64,000 bases of DNA from Diospyros lotus (GCF_014633365.1 NC_068350.1:9959922-10023921); one strand, 5' to 3'. Numbered from the stretch's first letter, positions 36,203-48,449 are shown. Numbers and translations: made by a program. Notes: a model not told the origin generated them from the sequence alone.

Positions 36203-36865
36203 GGAAGTCTTCTTTACCTGACTATAACCAGACCTAATGATATATTGCATTCTCAATTAGGTTGGTTAGTTAGTTTATGCAAGCACCAAGAAAACCACAT
36301 ATGGAGGTAGCCAAGAAAATTTTGAAGTATGTTAATTCTACTATAGAGCTGGGTTTAGTTTACAAGAAAGAGATTGATTATGTGTTACACGATTTTAGTG
36401 ATGTTGATCTTGGTGGTGACTTGGATGATCGGAAGTCTACACCTGGGTATATTTTCATGTGTGGTGATACAAGTATTTCTTAGTGTAGTAGAAAACAAGA
36501 TTCAATTTAACTTTTTAACAGCTGAAGCAGAGTACAAAGCCACTGCTTTTGCTGCACAAGAATGTGTTTGGCTTCGAAGAGTTGTTGAAGATGTTCATTT
36601 GCCTATAATTAAGCCAACTTCCTTGTTTGGAGATAATCAAAGTGCTCTAAGACTTGCAACAAATCCTCTTAGTCATGCCAGAATAAAACATATTGAGCTG
36701 AAACATCATTTTATTTGTTAAAAAGTTCTTGAGGGAACTATAAATGTATTAGAAGTTAGAAATAAAGAAAATGTCGCAGATATCTTTACCAAACTATTGT
36801 CGAAAGTACAATTTGAGCTTTTGCGGGAAAAACTTGGATTTGGCTTGATCAAAAAATCACTTTAA
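36203..36865 (+). pseudogene. Ty1/copia pol fragment (RNase H end)
   Basis: Reads GSLLYLTITRPN, then in a shifted frame QAPRKPHMEVAKKILKYV, GDLDDRKSTPGYIFM, and after further breaks LTAEAEYKATAFAAQECVWL and NPLSHARIKHIELKHHFIC, ending KLGFGLIKKSL. This is the standard end of copia pol. There are stops near 36268 and 36720 and frameshifts near 36245 and 36480. The 5' part of the element is absent. Confidence 0.85.
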
Positions 36866-37075
36866 GGGGGAGTGTTGAAAATATTGAAGTTTATTTTTTC
36901 AAAGTCACTTATCATTTCTCTATTTTATGTGTTAATCTGAGTTATGTGATTATGTTTTAGCTATCTAAAAGTTTTTAATGCTAGTTCTAGTTTGTTCTAT
37001 AGGGTTTATAAATTTCCTCCTGTTTGTAATGTTGGAATACAGAAAGTTATCAGTCTTGTTTCTTCGTGTAATACA
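36864..37075 (+). mobile_element. Polypurine tract and 3' LTR of the copia fragment
   Basis: AAGGGGGAG at 36864-36872 is followed by TGTTGAAAATATTG, the usual layout of polypurine tract and LTR start. The LTR end at TAATACA (about 37075) is inferred, because the 5' LTR is not in the window. Confidence 0.55.
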
Positions 37076-38072
37076 TCTTCTTAGAGGAATTTAGTTTTGG
37101 AAGGTTGCTTATATCATCTGATTTGTAAAGACGTTTGTTGATTTATGAATGTAAACTTTTAGAGACTAAAGTTGAGGAACAACTATAAGCCAAGATCAAA
37201 ACCAGGAACAAGCAACCCATAAATATAAACCAAACTAATTCCATAAGCAGAGGTAGCTAGGCAACTAAATTCTTGTTTTCATAATTCAAAAAACAAAAAC
37301 TCAAAAAGGCCACCTAGAAAGATTCAATTTGTATACTTGGGATTAGAAAATCAAAGTGACACGGCCAAACACCGTGCATGATCAATGCTTTTACCTATCT
37401 CAAAACAAAATAATAAATCAGTAAGGTAGTGTTTGTTAATTAAGATATGAATTAAAAAAAATAAAATTTGTAAAATATTTTAGATAAAAGTATTTTATTA
37501 TATTTATTAAATTTATTTAGTAATCCACTAAAAAGAAATCATGTCTGAGATTTTATAGATAAATTTATCTCTTTTTTTTAAATAAATTTATCTGAAATTT
37601 TATAAACAAAGAGAAATGACATTTATGCTCCTCGTATAAAACCCTCACCCATCTTCTTTTCTTTTGTTTGTTTATCTTCCTTTCTTACCATTTTATCTTA
37701 TTTCATATTCATCTCTTTTTCATCTTCTTTCCTATTCATCTTTTTTTTTTTTTTTTTGGTTCATTTTCTTTTCTTTCCTATTCATCTTCTTAGTTTCTAT
37801 ATCGTTGCGACCACTGTTGCATTTACTGTAACCTATTTCACCTCCCATCATCACCTTTGTCACGGCTTGCTTTTCCCATCGTTGTCGCCTACACTAGGGC
37901 TTGTTTTGCTTGCCGTCGTTGTCTCTGCCACAGCCTACTTGGCCTGCTGTTATCGCCTTTACTAGGGCCTATTTTGCCTATTGTTATCTCTTCTACCGTT
38001 TCGCTTACTGTCTTTGCCTCTACCATGCTAAGTTTTAACTCATTGATTGATGCAATTTTTTTTTTTTTTTAC
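37076..38072. other. Intergenic DNA
   Basis: AT-rich spacer followed by a pyrimidine-rich block (37620-38040) that gives spurious hydrophobic frames. A T tract precedes the LTR at 38073. No supported gene. Confidence 0.5.
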
Positions 38073-38834
38073 TGATGTGGCATTATCTAAATTATTAAAA
38101 TACCCCCTGCGTGTTAACAATCTCGCTTGCCATGTGGATCGCCCAAGAGACTGACACATGGCAAGTACATAATGCGAAGTGGGGAACAATCCTATACGAC
38201 CAGTTAAACAACACATAGCAACACTTGCAGAGCAATCCGGAATGGAGTCCAAAAAATCCAGACTAGACCATATGACTCATTGCAACTTGATCGGGGTCCC
38301 CGGGAGTCGTGCTCGCCCATCTCGGGCTTTATCTCGGGTACCCTATAACGAACTCGCCTATAAAAAGCAAGGGCCCCCACCAGGTATAATAGGTCTCTAG
38401 CTCTTACATTTTCTAGTACTCGCATTTACTCTACTAACTTGAGTGTCGGAGTCTACCCTAAGGGATCCCAGCCCCACTACTTCGTTGTCTTGCAGGTTAC
38501 ATTCATGTGGCTAGATATAGCCAAGTCCGAAACTTCTTTTCCCAAGGTCCATTCGTCGAGGAGGTACGTGATGGTCTGTCTCAAAGATCATCATCATTTG
38601 GCGCCCACCAAAGGGTTTAAAAGCCCATTAGGCCCCTCATGGTTGTATCATCATGTATGAGCAAGTCCTTGCTACCGGTCTTAGATTTCTCCTCACGGCC
38701 CTTGTAATCGAGGTGTTCTCTGTTGTGAGATTATGTCCTTCTTAGTTGACTCCAAATGACTGGAGGTGTATTGCTGCTTTCATTCTCAGTTGTCGAGTTC
38801 GAGATATCAAGCTCAATGATCATTCTTTTTTAGA

Positions 38835-39609
38835 ATGTTTAAGGTAGTCCCTGCTAGCAAGACCGAACCTCATTTCGCTTTCTCTTCCTTCAATCAACAT
38901 CAGTTCATAATTGATAATCCTACCTCACTAAAACGATGGAAGAGTAGGTTTTTCTTTGCTGGCCTGAAGGACAAAGATGTTAGTTTTGGGGTGCCAGTTG
39001 AGTGGGTTTTTCAGCCCTCAAAGATCCGTAGTCCCGAGGTCTTGCATGATGAGTTTCGTAACATTCGTATTTTGAGGGAGTTGAGCCCTATCAGCACTCA
39101 GGTATTGATATGTGATCGTACTTTGTACTTGGGGGGTCTATCAACTCACGCTTGCTCCAAGCCCAATGTCACTCTGTGTAGTCTCTTTTTCCACTATTTT
39201 TGCACTTTCAATTTGTTGTTTTTCTTGCTACTAACATCTTACTTATGGTTTTGCAGCTAAAATGGTGATCACGACCTTCATCTGGGAAAAGAATAAGTGG
39301 AGACCCGCGGAGGGTGAGGATGCCACTGCCCCCAAAAAGGGGAACGCTGCCTTGGACCTCTCCCCTGTTGGGGAGGGAGAGTCTAGCCGTCTAAGGAGGA
39401 AGAAAAATTTGAGTTGGAACAGCCAGGTAGCGAGACAAATGATTCACCATTTCTCCACTCTTGCCGACTGTCAAGTACTGGCTGAACATTCCTCAAAGGT
39501 AATGAAGGCTACTTTGTGTAAGGATCTAGCCCAGGTAACCCTTTTTACCTTACTAGCATCTTTTAAGCTCAACTATGTTTCCCTTACTCACTTTTCTTGT
39601 TGCAGGTGA
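38835..39609 (+). pseudogene. Gypsy-type transposon domain protein remnant
   Basis: 38835-39180 reads LKRWKSRFFFAGLKDKD and VPVEWVFQPSKI, resembling the N-terminal part of plant 'putative gypsy type transposon' proteins (KxWKxRFFFV...W motif) found in large non-autonomous elements. A frame shift or intron remnant (TTTTGCAG near 39250) separates 39262-39609, which reads KMVITTFIWEKNKWRP and then a Lys/Arg-rich stretch. The function of this family is unknown. I treat it as decayed because the frame is not continuous and the right half is disrupted. Confidence 0.45.
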
Positions 39610-39929
39610 TCACACTAGTTTCGGATCTCTAGACTCTTTGCCTAGGCTTCTAAGAAGACCCTCGAACTAAATGCTCAATTGCATGAGAGGGACGAGATAG
39701 GAGAGAGTCAGAGGAAGAGGAAGAAGAAGAAGATGATATGCTAAAATGAATAAGATTAATCAGGAAGGAAGAGCTGACTGGGAGAAAGAGAACAAAAGTT
39801 AGGAAAGGAAAATCAGAGCTGGGCACGAGCTAAAGGAAAGCTCAACAAACACGACCTAGCTTGGGAACTCTCAACCATGTCTACGACAAAAGTAACAAGA
39901 AACAAGTTAGTGAAGCCAAAGTTTCAATA

Positions 39930-39972
39930 TATATATATATATATATATTAAATTTTAAAAAAAAAAAAAAAG
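39930..39972 (+). repeat. (AT)n and poly-A tract
   Basis: A TA dinucleotide run followed by an A-rich run lies inside the non-autonomous gypsy-like element. It is a simple repeat with no further meaning that I can see. Confidence 0.85.
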
Positions 39973-40979
39973 AAGGGCAACAGTGAGGCAAAAGCCCCTA
40001 GGGGGATCGACCAAGGCAGACCTCGGCCTGGTCGAGCTCAGCCCTTGCCCCAGACAGTCAAGAAGTGGCGAGGCCGAGGTCAACCAGGCCGCCCTCGACC
40101 ATGGCCAAGCTCAGCCTTGAAAGGGCTTAAAAAAAAAAAGAAAATGAAAGAAATAAATAAAAAGGGAGAAAAAAAGAAAAGACTAACCTCAAAAGTTGGG
40201 AGTTTAGTTGTCAAGTAAAGTGATAATTGAAGGGTGGAGCCTTGGGCTTATATAGAGGGACCCAAGCCCTCTAACCAAACACCTCCTATAATTTCAATGT
40301 AATAAATATCTCTTTTTAAGTATGAGACTCACGTTTAACATACCTCTACACACCTCAAGTAAAGTCCATACTCAAATGACTTCAGAAATTAGGTTACTCA
40401 TTAACCCAACATGATTCTCAGCTCGGCTCAAGGAGTGGGGTCTAAGTGATGTGATATTATCTAAATTACTAAAATACCCCCTGCGCGCTAGCAGTCTCGC
40501 TTGCCACGTGGATCACTCAAGAGACTGACACGTGGCAAGTCCACAATGTGAAATAGGGAACAATCCTATATGACCAGTTAAACATCACGTGGCAACATTT
40601 GTAGAGCAATCTGGAATGGAGTCCGAAAAATTCGGACTAGACCATGAGACTTGTTTCAACTTGACCGGGGTCCCTGGGAGCCATGGCCGCCTATCTTGGG
40701 CTTTATCTCGAGTACCCTATAACGAACTGGCCTATACAAAGTAGGGCCCTCACTAGGTATAACAAGTGTCCAGCTGTTATATTTTCTGCTACCCACTTTT
40801 ATTCTACTAACTTAAGTGTTAGTGTCTGTCTCGGGGGATCCCAGCCCCACTACTCCGTTGTCTTGTAGGTTACATTCCCGAGGCCAGACATAACTAAGTT
40901 CGAAGCTTCTATTCCTGAGATCTATTCGTCGAGGCGACATGTGATGGTCAGTCTCAAAGATCATCATCAATTACTTTAA

Positions 40980-41449
40980 ATAAATATTAAATATTAGTAT
41001 TATGTATTATTTATTAAATTTTTGTGTGTGTAAATATTAGTATTAAGTATTAATTCTTTTGTCAAAAGGACTATATTTACTTTTCATCACATCAACTGCC
41101 GCAACTGTAGGTTATACACGTAGATACATAAATAGTTTTGAATGAACTTGGAGTAGGGATATTTTAATAAAAAAAAATTATCTCAATATTTATCATATAT
41201 ATTAAATATCTAGATAATTTTACATAAATATCTAAATATTTTACTTAGATATTTTTTAATTTATTTTAGTGATGGAGCTCTCTAGAAATATGAAACAATT
41301 CTCAATAATTTTTCCCGGGCAAATCCTACAACTTGAACTAGCTGATGGCATTGGCAATACAGAGTAACTCAGAATTTGTTCACGACCTTACATCCATACA
41401 TACATATTTATATATAAATTCGTGTACGTATATGTTAATCTCTAAGGAG
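40980..41449. other. AT-rich 3' flank of the DUF668 gene
   Basis: Spacer between the LTR element and the next gene. On the minus strand this is the 3' untranslated region and flank; no distinct polyadenylation signal was assigned. Confidence 0.5.
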
Positions 41450-42898
41450 TCACTTTGAGAAGATTTCATTTCGAGCGTGCCAAGCTCCGTCAAAAGAGAC
41501 GCCCGCCCACTCCCCGCCGTTGCTCTGGCGATTTTCGTAGAGATATATGCAGCTCAGACCCACCAACACCTCCGCAATGGCGGCCTCCGCCTTGTCCTTG
41601 TCCGAGAAATGCAGCGTTTGCAACAAAAGCACCGGCGGCTTCGACTCGAACCTCATCTTCTCAAAGTTCCTCTCCGCCTGCCACTTCAAGGTGTCTTTCG
41701 CCAGAGGGCAAAGCCACGCCATTATCTCCGCCACCGCCTCCCTCCACCCCTCCGCCGGCACCGCCCTTCCATTCTTCCCCACCTTCGACCGTACCATAAG
41801 TTTCATATTTTCCGGCAGCATCTGGTACAAAACCTGCCGAGCTTCGTCTCCGATCGTCACCGCTGAGTCCAAATACCTCTCGGCCAAAACCACCACATTC
41901 GCATACCGTACCGCCAGCCCGCAGCCGCCCAACGTCGACGGCCCCGCCGCCTGGAACACCTTGTTCTTGCAACCAACACCCGAGAAAAGATTCAACTTTT
42001 GGCTGTGAAATCGCACCAAATTGGGCTGGGACGTCGATGGGATTGGCCCTGATCTTGAAGTTACCAATTCCGGTTCGATAAGGCAAAACTCAGGCTGGTC
42101 TCTTAGAATTTTTCTCTGTTGGGAAGAACGAATGTTGCGCAACGAGACTCGTGGAAGCGAGGAAATATACGGCCCGAAAACGATGCAGATTCGGGCGTAG
42201 ATGATGCGAACTATGTGGGCCATTAGGCCAACGCTTCGATTAAAAGTTTGATTCCATAACGAGGTTTCTCTCAGATGACGAACTTGCTTTCTCTGGTACG
42301 CGATTTTGTCGTTGAAGAGGCCGAAGTTCGTGCTGTCGTGGGATTGAAGTTTCATGCGATTTTGCTTCCATTGTTTCAGCTTCCTTTCCGAAACCTCCAA
42401 TTCGGAGAGAGCTTCTAACGCCGTGTAAAGACGAGAGGTTAAGGAGACCATCTTCTCCATCTTCTCGATATTCTTTTTTGTCTCCTTGGATCCATATTCT
42501 AGTTTCCCCAAATCGACGATGCCCAGTTTGAGATCGGTGTAGACGAGGTCGAAGCGGTGGAGGCCGACGTCGGAGCATTTCCGGCTCAATCTTGCCACCA
42601 CGGCGGCGGCCTTGTCGAGATCTTCGAGCCTCTCGGCACAGGCAAGGTTCAAGAGAAGGACCTCGTCTTCAGAATTCAAGTAAGCGACGCCTTCGGCCTT
42701 CATAACCTCTTTTCTGAGCTTCGAAACCTCGTCATTGTCGAGGGATTTGTAGAGAGAGACCAAGCGTGACATGGTTTTGGCGGTTTCGAAGGCGAGGATG
42801 CCGTGGGTGGGGGCGGCTGCTGAGGGCGTGGAGTCGGAGGCGAGGGAGCGTTTGAGGGTGTCGCCGAGGCGGGTCCCGACGTTGGAGAGCCAAACCAT
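41450..42898 (-). CDS. PSK SIMULATOR-like protein (DUF3475 and DUF668)
   Basis: A 482-residue protein of the plant DUF3475/DUF668 family. Arabidopsis members named PSI1-3 promote growth downstream of phytosulfokine signalling, while shorter members such as this one (closer to At3g23160) are poorly studied. DUF3475 covers about 32-90 (GILAFETAKTMSRLVSLYKS). A central coiled-coil-prone region (about 130-212) leads to ETSLWNQTFNRSVGLMAHIV (211-230). DUF668 is about 322-410 (LGGCGLAVRYANVVVLAERY). There is no signal peptide or membrane helix, so the protein is likely soluble or peripheral. It is intronless. The start at 42898 gives the expected family N terminus (MVWLSNVGTRLGD). The frame is intact. 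The exact biological role is not known. Confidence 0.9.
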   Translation of the reverse strand: MVWLSNVGTRLGDTLKRSLASDSTPSAAAPTHGILAFETAKTMSRLVSLYKSLDNDEVSKLRKEVMKAEGVAYLNSEDEVLLLNLACAERLEDLDKAAAVVARLSRKCSDVGLHRFDLVYTDLKLGIVDLGKLEYGSKETKKNIEKMEKMVSLTSRLYTALEALSELEVSERKLKQWKQNRMKLQSHDSTNFGLFNDKIAYQRKQVRHLRETSLWNQTFNRSVGLMAHIVRIIYARICIVFGPYISSLPRVSLRNIRSSQQRKILRDQPEFCLIEPELVTSRSGPIPSTSQPNLVRFHSQKLNLFSGVGCKNKVFQAAGPSTLGGCGLAVRYANVVVLAERYLDSAVTIGDEARQVLYQMLPENMKLMVRSKVGKNGRAVPAEGWREAVAEIMAWLCPLAKDTLKWQAERNFEKMRFESKPPVLLLQTLHFSDKDKAEAAIAEVLVGLSCIYLYENRQSNGGEWAGVSFDGAWHARNEIFSK

Positions 42899-42942
42899 GG
42901 CTGCGGCAATACCCCGTGGGCAGTGAAGAACACAACTTCCCC

Positions 42943-42955
42943 GTTATATAATTAT
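42943..42955 (-). promoter_or_regulatory. Possible TATA box of the DUF668 gene
   Basis: ATAATTATATAAC on the minus strand lies about 45 bp upstream of the start codon. A (TA)n run follows further upstream (42960-42980). If used, the leader would be short; the alternative is a simple TA repeat. Confidence 0.35.
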
Positions 42956-42959
42956 AATC

Positions 42960-42990
<31 letters not shown>

Positions 42991-43059
42991 ACGACAGAGG
43001 GGGGGCGTTTTGGACAGTTGGAAAACTCAAGAAAGTGACAGCTTTTTTGCAAATGTGAA

Positions 43060-44157
43060 AAGGATAAAAATCATAGGAAAGAGGTCAATGGGATAAAGAC
43101 AGATAAGAAAATCATTGCTCGTTGCTCCCGGCTTTCCAGTCTTTATATTAAACCATAAGTTTATAATAATAATAACAATTTTACTAAGTATTACGAAAAT
43201 TTTTGCCTCTTCTATTATACTTTAGTTTTATAATAATAAAGATTGTTGTCTTCAAAATTTGTAATTTAATTAAGTTAGTTTAAATGTTAATTAATATTTT
43301 ATAATAAATATTAAAATTGTAAATTCTAATTCTTACATGCTTGAATATTAATAATTATTTATTATGTACCAAAACAAAATTTGTAACTAAGATTAACGCG
43401 CAGGCGGCCCAGGTTGTGGTCAAATTTTGAATCCTTAGCTGTTTGCTCAAGTGTCTTGTAGCATCGACCATCTTGAAATTAATTCCCTAGATTTCACATT
43501 GACAATGGTGATTTAACCCTCGATGCTTGTCATTGGAGTACTATAAATTTAGTACTAATATATGAAGCTTGTTTGAGTTTTATATAAATTTAGCTTCTAA
43601 TCAAACAAGATCACTCCATCCTATTGAAATATAATAATAAATTTATTTAATTAAAAATATCATCATCAAGTCAGCTAAATTTACAAGCTAGGAACAGAAC
43701 AATCAAAGAAAGTAGAGAAATTTTCACACAAACATTTCAATACTTAATTTAGATACTAAAAATAATAAAATTAAAATAAATATTAGAGACGTACCTTTTA
43801 AAAAATAAGTGTCTATTTATTTATAAAGAGATATGGAGTAATTTTAAATAATCTGATATTAGAATTCTTACAAATAATATCTATTTTGATATTTCTTTAA
43901 TCTATTAAGATTCGAGTTCTTATAGATGATATTTATCCTCAAATTTTTTAATTCTTTTAGAATTAAAATTTTTATGAATAATTATTTTATCTCTTTCTTA
44001 AAATATTTTAAAAAATTAAATATTTAAATTATTCAATTTACGCATTTGTGCACGACTCCCCCGATTATGTCTTTTACACCAAATAAGTATTTTGAATTTT
44101 TAATTTTTTTAATAATTTTTTATCTATGACACAACAGTTCTAAAATTAGATTTATAA
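43060..44157. other. AT-rich intergenic spacer
   Basis: No gene or element with clear ends is recognised in this stretch. It contains scattered TTAAT/ATAAT-rich runs. Confidence 0.5.
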
Positions 44158-44165
44158 CTAACTAA

Positions 44166-44722
44166 TAGGGTGGCAATTCGTGTTGGTGGGTCATAATTGT
44201 GTCGTGTCGAGACACACGTATAACACGTATCAGGCTAACCCGAACATGACCCGTTTAATAATCATGTCAAATTCCTTAAACTCGAACACGACACGTTTAT
44301 TAAATATGTAACACGACACGACCCGTTTAACCGGTTTAACTAAACGTGTCGTGTCACCTGTTAACCTGTTTAACTCGTTTAAATTATATTGTGTTACCTG
44401 TTAAATGTGTTATTTAGTTTTAAACGTGTTATTTCGTGTATAATTGTGTTAACATGTTCAGATCAACCCATTGACCCTTTTAATTAAACGTGTCATTTTG
44501 TATATAATCGTGTTAACGTATTCGGGTCAACCCATTAACACGTTTAATTAAACGTGTCATTTCGTGTCTAAACGGGTTAGACGGGTTGACCCGCCTAAGA
44601 CATGAAAATAACCATATCATAAACGGGTTGATCCGTTTATGACCCGAACCCGATTAACCCCAATATTAATCTGTTTAACTCCGTGTCATGTAATCGGGTC
44701 GTGTTCAAAATTGCCAGCCCTA
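44166..44722. mobile_element. hAT-like MITE with perfect 8-bp target duplication
   Basis: The ends TAGGGTGGCAATTCGTG and, as reverse complement of the right, TAGGGCTGGCAATTTTGAAC are inverted repeats. CTAACTAA flanks the element perfectly on both sides (44158-44165 and 44723-44730). TAGGG ends with an 8-bp duplication fit the hAT superfamily. The 557-bp interior is made of variants of CGTGTCGTGT, ACACGTTT and CGGGTTAACCCG-like units that can fold extensively. No protein is encoded. Confidence 0.82.
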
Positions 44723-44730
44723 CTAACTAA

Positions 44731-45815
44731 ATTATAAAGTAAAATTAGATGAAAAAAAGTTTGGCAAAGTTCGGATTCAATAAATAAATTTTAGTTGAGT
44801 TTTAATAAAATTAATCAAAAAGTAACACAAATGAATGGCTTTCTCATTTAATTTAAGTTTGTGAACTGAGTGAGTCTATCGATGTTCAATTAAATTGATT
44901 ATCCCAATTAAATTTGGATTTGAGCAGGGAGGGCTCAAGGGGTTGGGAGCCCCATTATTAATTTAGGTATTTCTTTAAAAATTAATAAAAAAAATTATTT
45001 TTAATTTTTTATAATTATTTTTCTCTTTCTTTTTAATTATCAATTAAAAATAAAAAAAATTAGACAACAGCCTCTTTTTTCGATAACAAGGCTAGCTTTT
45101 GAAAACTTTTTGATCCTCCCCTTTTTTGGGGCTCTAAACATAGGCTTTAATGGACTTTGGCTTGAGCCGACTCAGGATTTGTGTGAATTGAAACTCGATT
45201 AGAAACATATATATATATAATAATTATATTAAAACCTTATAGTTTGAGAGTATCAAAATAGGCATATAATATTACTTACCAATTAACAATGGGAATTTGA
45301 TATCTGGCCCTGGACTGATAATAGTCCGTGAACTCCGCGACTGATAAGAGAATAGTATTTGATACAAGTGTGTACGTACACGTAAGATATGGGCAGAGAG
45401 GTCAGCACATTCACATTTAGATTAGATGGAGAGAATTAATTAATATTATCAGAATTCTCGATCGTTTAATTTTGTCAAGTCATGGGGATGACTTGACTCT
45501 CTCCCCCTCATTCCCTCCCAGACAAGAAGCGTATTTCTTCTTCATGGCGCGCTGAATTCCTTGGTGTTGGGGACTTCAAGGTGTCACACACACAATCATT
45601 GGATGGTATTATATCATATTATTATTACGTAGGCTTCCTTGTTGAATCCCAGTGTGAAAGACAAAAAAAAAGGAATGATGAAACTTTAGAAGGATCATTG
45701 AGTTTCTTAAATTTATTATAAGGATTAGTATTTGATTAGTTATATTTAATATTTAATAAATCAATTCAAATTTAATACATCACATAAATTTGAGAATTCA
45801 TTAAATTTTTAAGAG
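44731..45815. other. Intergenic DNA
   Basis: AT-rich DNA with short microsatellites (for example the TA run near 45210). No supported gene. Confidence 0.5.
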
Positions 45816-45817
45816 TC

Positions 45818-46324
45818 ATGCTATTTGTACGAGGGAGTGCTTGATAGGTGAGTGTCTAGAGAAATATATCGCAATTTTTGTTCATCCCCTTCTTTCTCTC
45901 TGTTGTTCTTTCGTCGCTGCAATCGATCACTTGCCGTCGCCCCTCTCGTTGTCATTCTTTACCTCAACCACCTTTATTGTCGCCTCATTGCCGCCTTGCC
46001 TCCTCATTGCCACCTCTCGCCGTTGCATCAGAACCCTGATGCAGTGGTGAGGCGACGATGAGAGGTTAGCCAGTTGCCGAAGAATGCAGCGACAAGTAGA
46101 GACAAGGCGGTGGCGAGAGCAAGTGAGGAGACTAAGACGAAGAACAACAATGAAAAGGTTGGCAGCAGATGGTCGGTTGCGGTGCCGGTGGCAAAAAGAC
46201 GAGAAGAGAGAGATGAGAGGTTGGTAGAAGGAGAATCGGCAAAATAATCATTGAGAGAGGAGAGAAAGGGGCAAAATAGTCCTTCAAACCACCTATAAAA
46301 TCCTATTTGGCCAAATAGCATTAT
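45818..46324. mobile_element. Probable MITE
   Basis: The left end reads TCATGCTATTTGTACGAGG and the reverse complement of the right end TAATGCTATTTGGCCAAATA, sharing ATGCTATTTG. TTTTTAA occurs just outside both sides but is not a clean duplication. The interior contains ACGAGGCG-like purine-rich DNA; its frames on both strands are low-complexity. Confidence 0.4.
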
Positions 46325-46941
46325 TTATTTTTAAACACTATTCAAAATAAATACTCCTAATAATTGATATATATATATATATTCATGAGTTGAGATGTCT
46401 ATATAAAATTACTAGTTCGTTGTAAAGTTCAATAAAATTATTATAAGAGCTTAAAAGTAATATTTAAAAAAAAAAGGATTAGTCTGTTTAGTAAGTTAAT
46501 TAATCTAAAATTATCATATTTTATAGCAAATTTTGATCGAAGTTATTAATTATTTAAATGCATAAAGTTGGAGAGAAAGCAGGGCGGCATGCTTGTTTGT
46601 CAATGATTTAGATGATTCATGAAACTTACTTGAAACGTGAAAAGGGCCTGATGAAATTTAAAAGGAGTGGCCTACGCTACACTACACTAGTAGTGTGAAC
46701 AATTATTTTATCTTTAGAAATCAGAAAACAAACTAAAGTGTGAAAAGATAAAATATTTTTAAAATTCCTATTATTTTTATTTTGAAGTCAATAACTAAAA
46801 ACAAAATTATGAAGACAGCTTTATGTCATGACAGTTACAGAAATACCATTTCATTTTCTATTCACTATTTACCTATATTACGACAAAGATCAAAGATTTT
46901 CCCCATGAATAGTGTTTATTCAGTATCCAACAAATTCGAAT

Positions 46942-47650
46942 AAATTTAACATTAAAGTTTAAAAATATAATTATTTACTCATTAAACTTTGAATTTATTA
47001 CTACTTGTTCATTAAATTTTATTCAACATCAATCATTCATCACTTGTTATGTCTTGCAAACGGAAAACGCTCATATGACTAACGGAACTTGAAAAAAAAT
47101 TAACAAACACTCATTCAACTTTAAAAATATAACTATTTACTCACTGAACTTTGAATTATTACTAATTGTTCACTGAACTTTGTTTAACATCAATCATACA
47201 TCACCTGTTGCATCAGTGTCTAATCTTATAAACAAAAAATGCTTACATAGCTAACGGAATCCAAAGTAGGCTAATTAAATTCTTATTTTCAACCAACGCA
47301 ACAACACCCTATTTCTCTCTCTCTCTCTCTCCATCTTCCCTTACTTTAGTAGTTACGATTGGCACGCAAAAGGTGAGACAATAAGGCAGCAATATGTGAG
47401 GTCATGTTAAGGTACTAGGCGGCGAGGCAAGGTGGCGGTAAGAAGATCGGCAACAACCGTTGTTGCTAGAACCGAGTTAGCCGAAAATAAGGATTTGATT
47501 GGGTTTCAATTGCGTTAGCCACCTGGACTTTTTTCGTTTGCAAAATTAAACAATGATGTTGAGCAAAATTTAGTGAGCAAGTAGTAACAATCTAAAGTTT
47601 AGTAAGTAATTATATTTTTAAAGTTCAGTAAATATATGTTAAATTTACCT
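46942..47650. mobile_element. MITE with inverted arms of about 100 bp
   Basis: The left arm (TTTAACATTAAAGTTTAAAA, then ATATAATTATTTACTC) matches the reverse complement of the right arm (TTTAACATATATTTACTGAA, then TATAATTACTTACTAAACTT) over about 100 bp, including CTACTTG(C/T)TCA and CAACATCA. A direct copy of the arm is repeated inside at 47107-47210. There is no coding capacity. Confidence 0.65.
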
Positions 47651-47687
47651 TAATAAATTCTCACTTTATACGATTATTATTAAAAAT

Positions 47688-48448
47688 TAAAGTAAATTAC
47701 ATTATGGTTCTTGAAGTTTGATATAATTACAGAGACATTCTCTCTTATTTAAAAAATTATAATAAATTCCTTTAATATTTAAAATTTGTATCAACCAATA
47801 CCTCTACTATTAAGTGACAATTGTTTTGTTTTCAAATATAACAAATGTCTTATTTAAATCTTTCCCATCTTCTCCATATTCTTATATCTCTCATCCCTTT
47901 TTCTTTTTATTCTCTAGCAATAGTAGTAGTGACTATATATATGTTTTTACTTTATTTTCCTTGTTGATTTCTTACTCTTATTTTCTTTCTCATCTCCTCT
48001 TATTCTTATTCTCTCTCATCATAGTAGTGGCAATGATGATAATAAAAGTATTCCAACCCTCTACCTCCCTCTTTCTTCTATATTAGAGAGCTAAGTTTGA
48101 TCGATTATCTTGTTTGTGGAATTACAGTTGGGTTGTTCTATTTTTCGAACCCTAGTTTGATTGTTGGGATTTTGGTTTCAGGATCCAATGATCAATAAGG
48201 GTTTGATTTGAAGCTTAGCACAATTATCAACTGCCATTGTTTATTTTATTTTTTTTCTATTTTTTACTTTTTGAAATGAAAGAAATAAGAGAGAAAAAAA
48301 GGGAAAAAGAAGAAAAAGAAAGAGAAAAATGAGAGAAGAGATAAAAATGTAAGGATAAAATCCTTAATTTATCTTTTTTAATGACAAAAGTATGTCTTTT
48401 TTTATAATTACTCCATGTAATTATTTAAGAGTTGTTAGTGCAATTTAC
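47688..48448. mobile_element. Second MITE next to the previous one
   Basis: AAAGTAAATTACATTATGG on the left pairs with the reverse complement of the right end, AAGGTAAATTGCACTAAC. The end sequence (GGTAAATT) resembles the neighbouring MITE. The interior is pyrimidine-rich (47865-48070) and purine-rich (48270-48360) and encodes nothing recognisable. Confidence 0.5.
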
Positions 48449-48449
48449 C

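Larger units (their letters stand above)
38073..40979 (+). mobile_element. Non-autonomous gypsy-like LTR element (LARD-type)
   Basis: Direct repeats at 38073-38596 (524 bp) and 40447-40979 (533 bp) start TGATGTG and end CATCATCA. Directly inside the left LTR is TTTGGCGCCCACCAAAGGG, a primer-binding site, and before the right LTR is GGAGTGGGGTCTAAG, a polypurine tract, so the element reads in plus orientation. TTTAC and ATTAC outside the ends may be a decayed 5-bp target duplication. The LTRs differ at many sites, so it is older than the element at 51.9 kb. The 1850-bp interior has no polymerase. Confidence 0.8.

Noticed and set aside
41455..42086. Plus- and minus-strand frames of 110-150 residues over the DUF668 gene
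   Set aside because: Overlap an intact conserved gene and are composition artefacts, rich in Pro/Arg or Gly.
44166..44722. CRISPR-like array of short repeats
   Set aside because: Units are irregular without spacers of constant size, in a plant genome, and framed by hAT-type ends.
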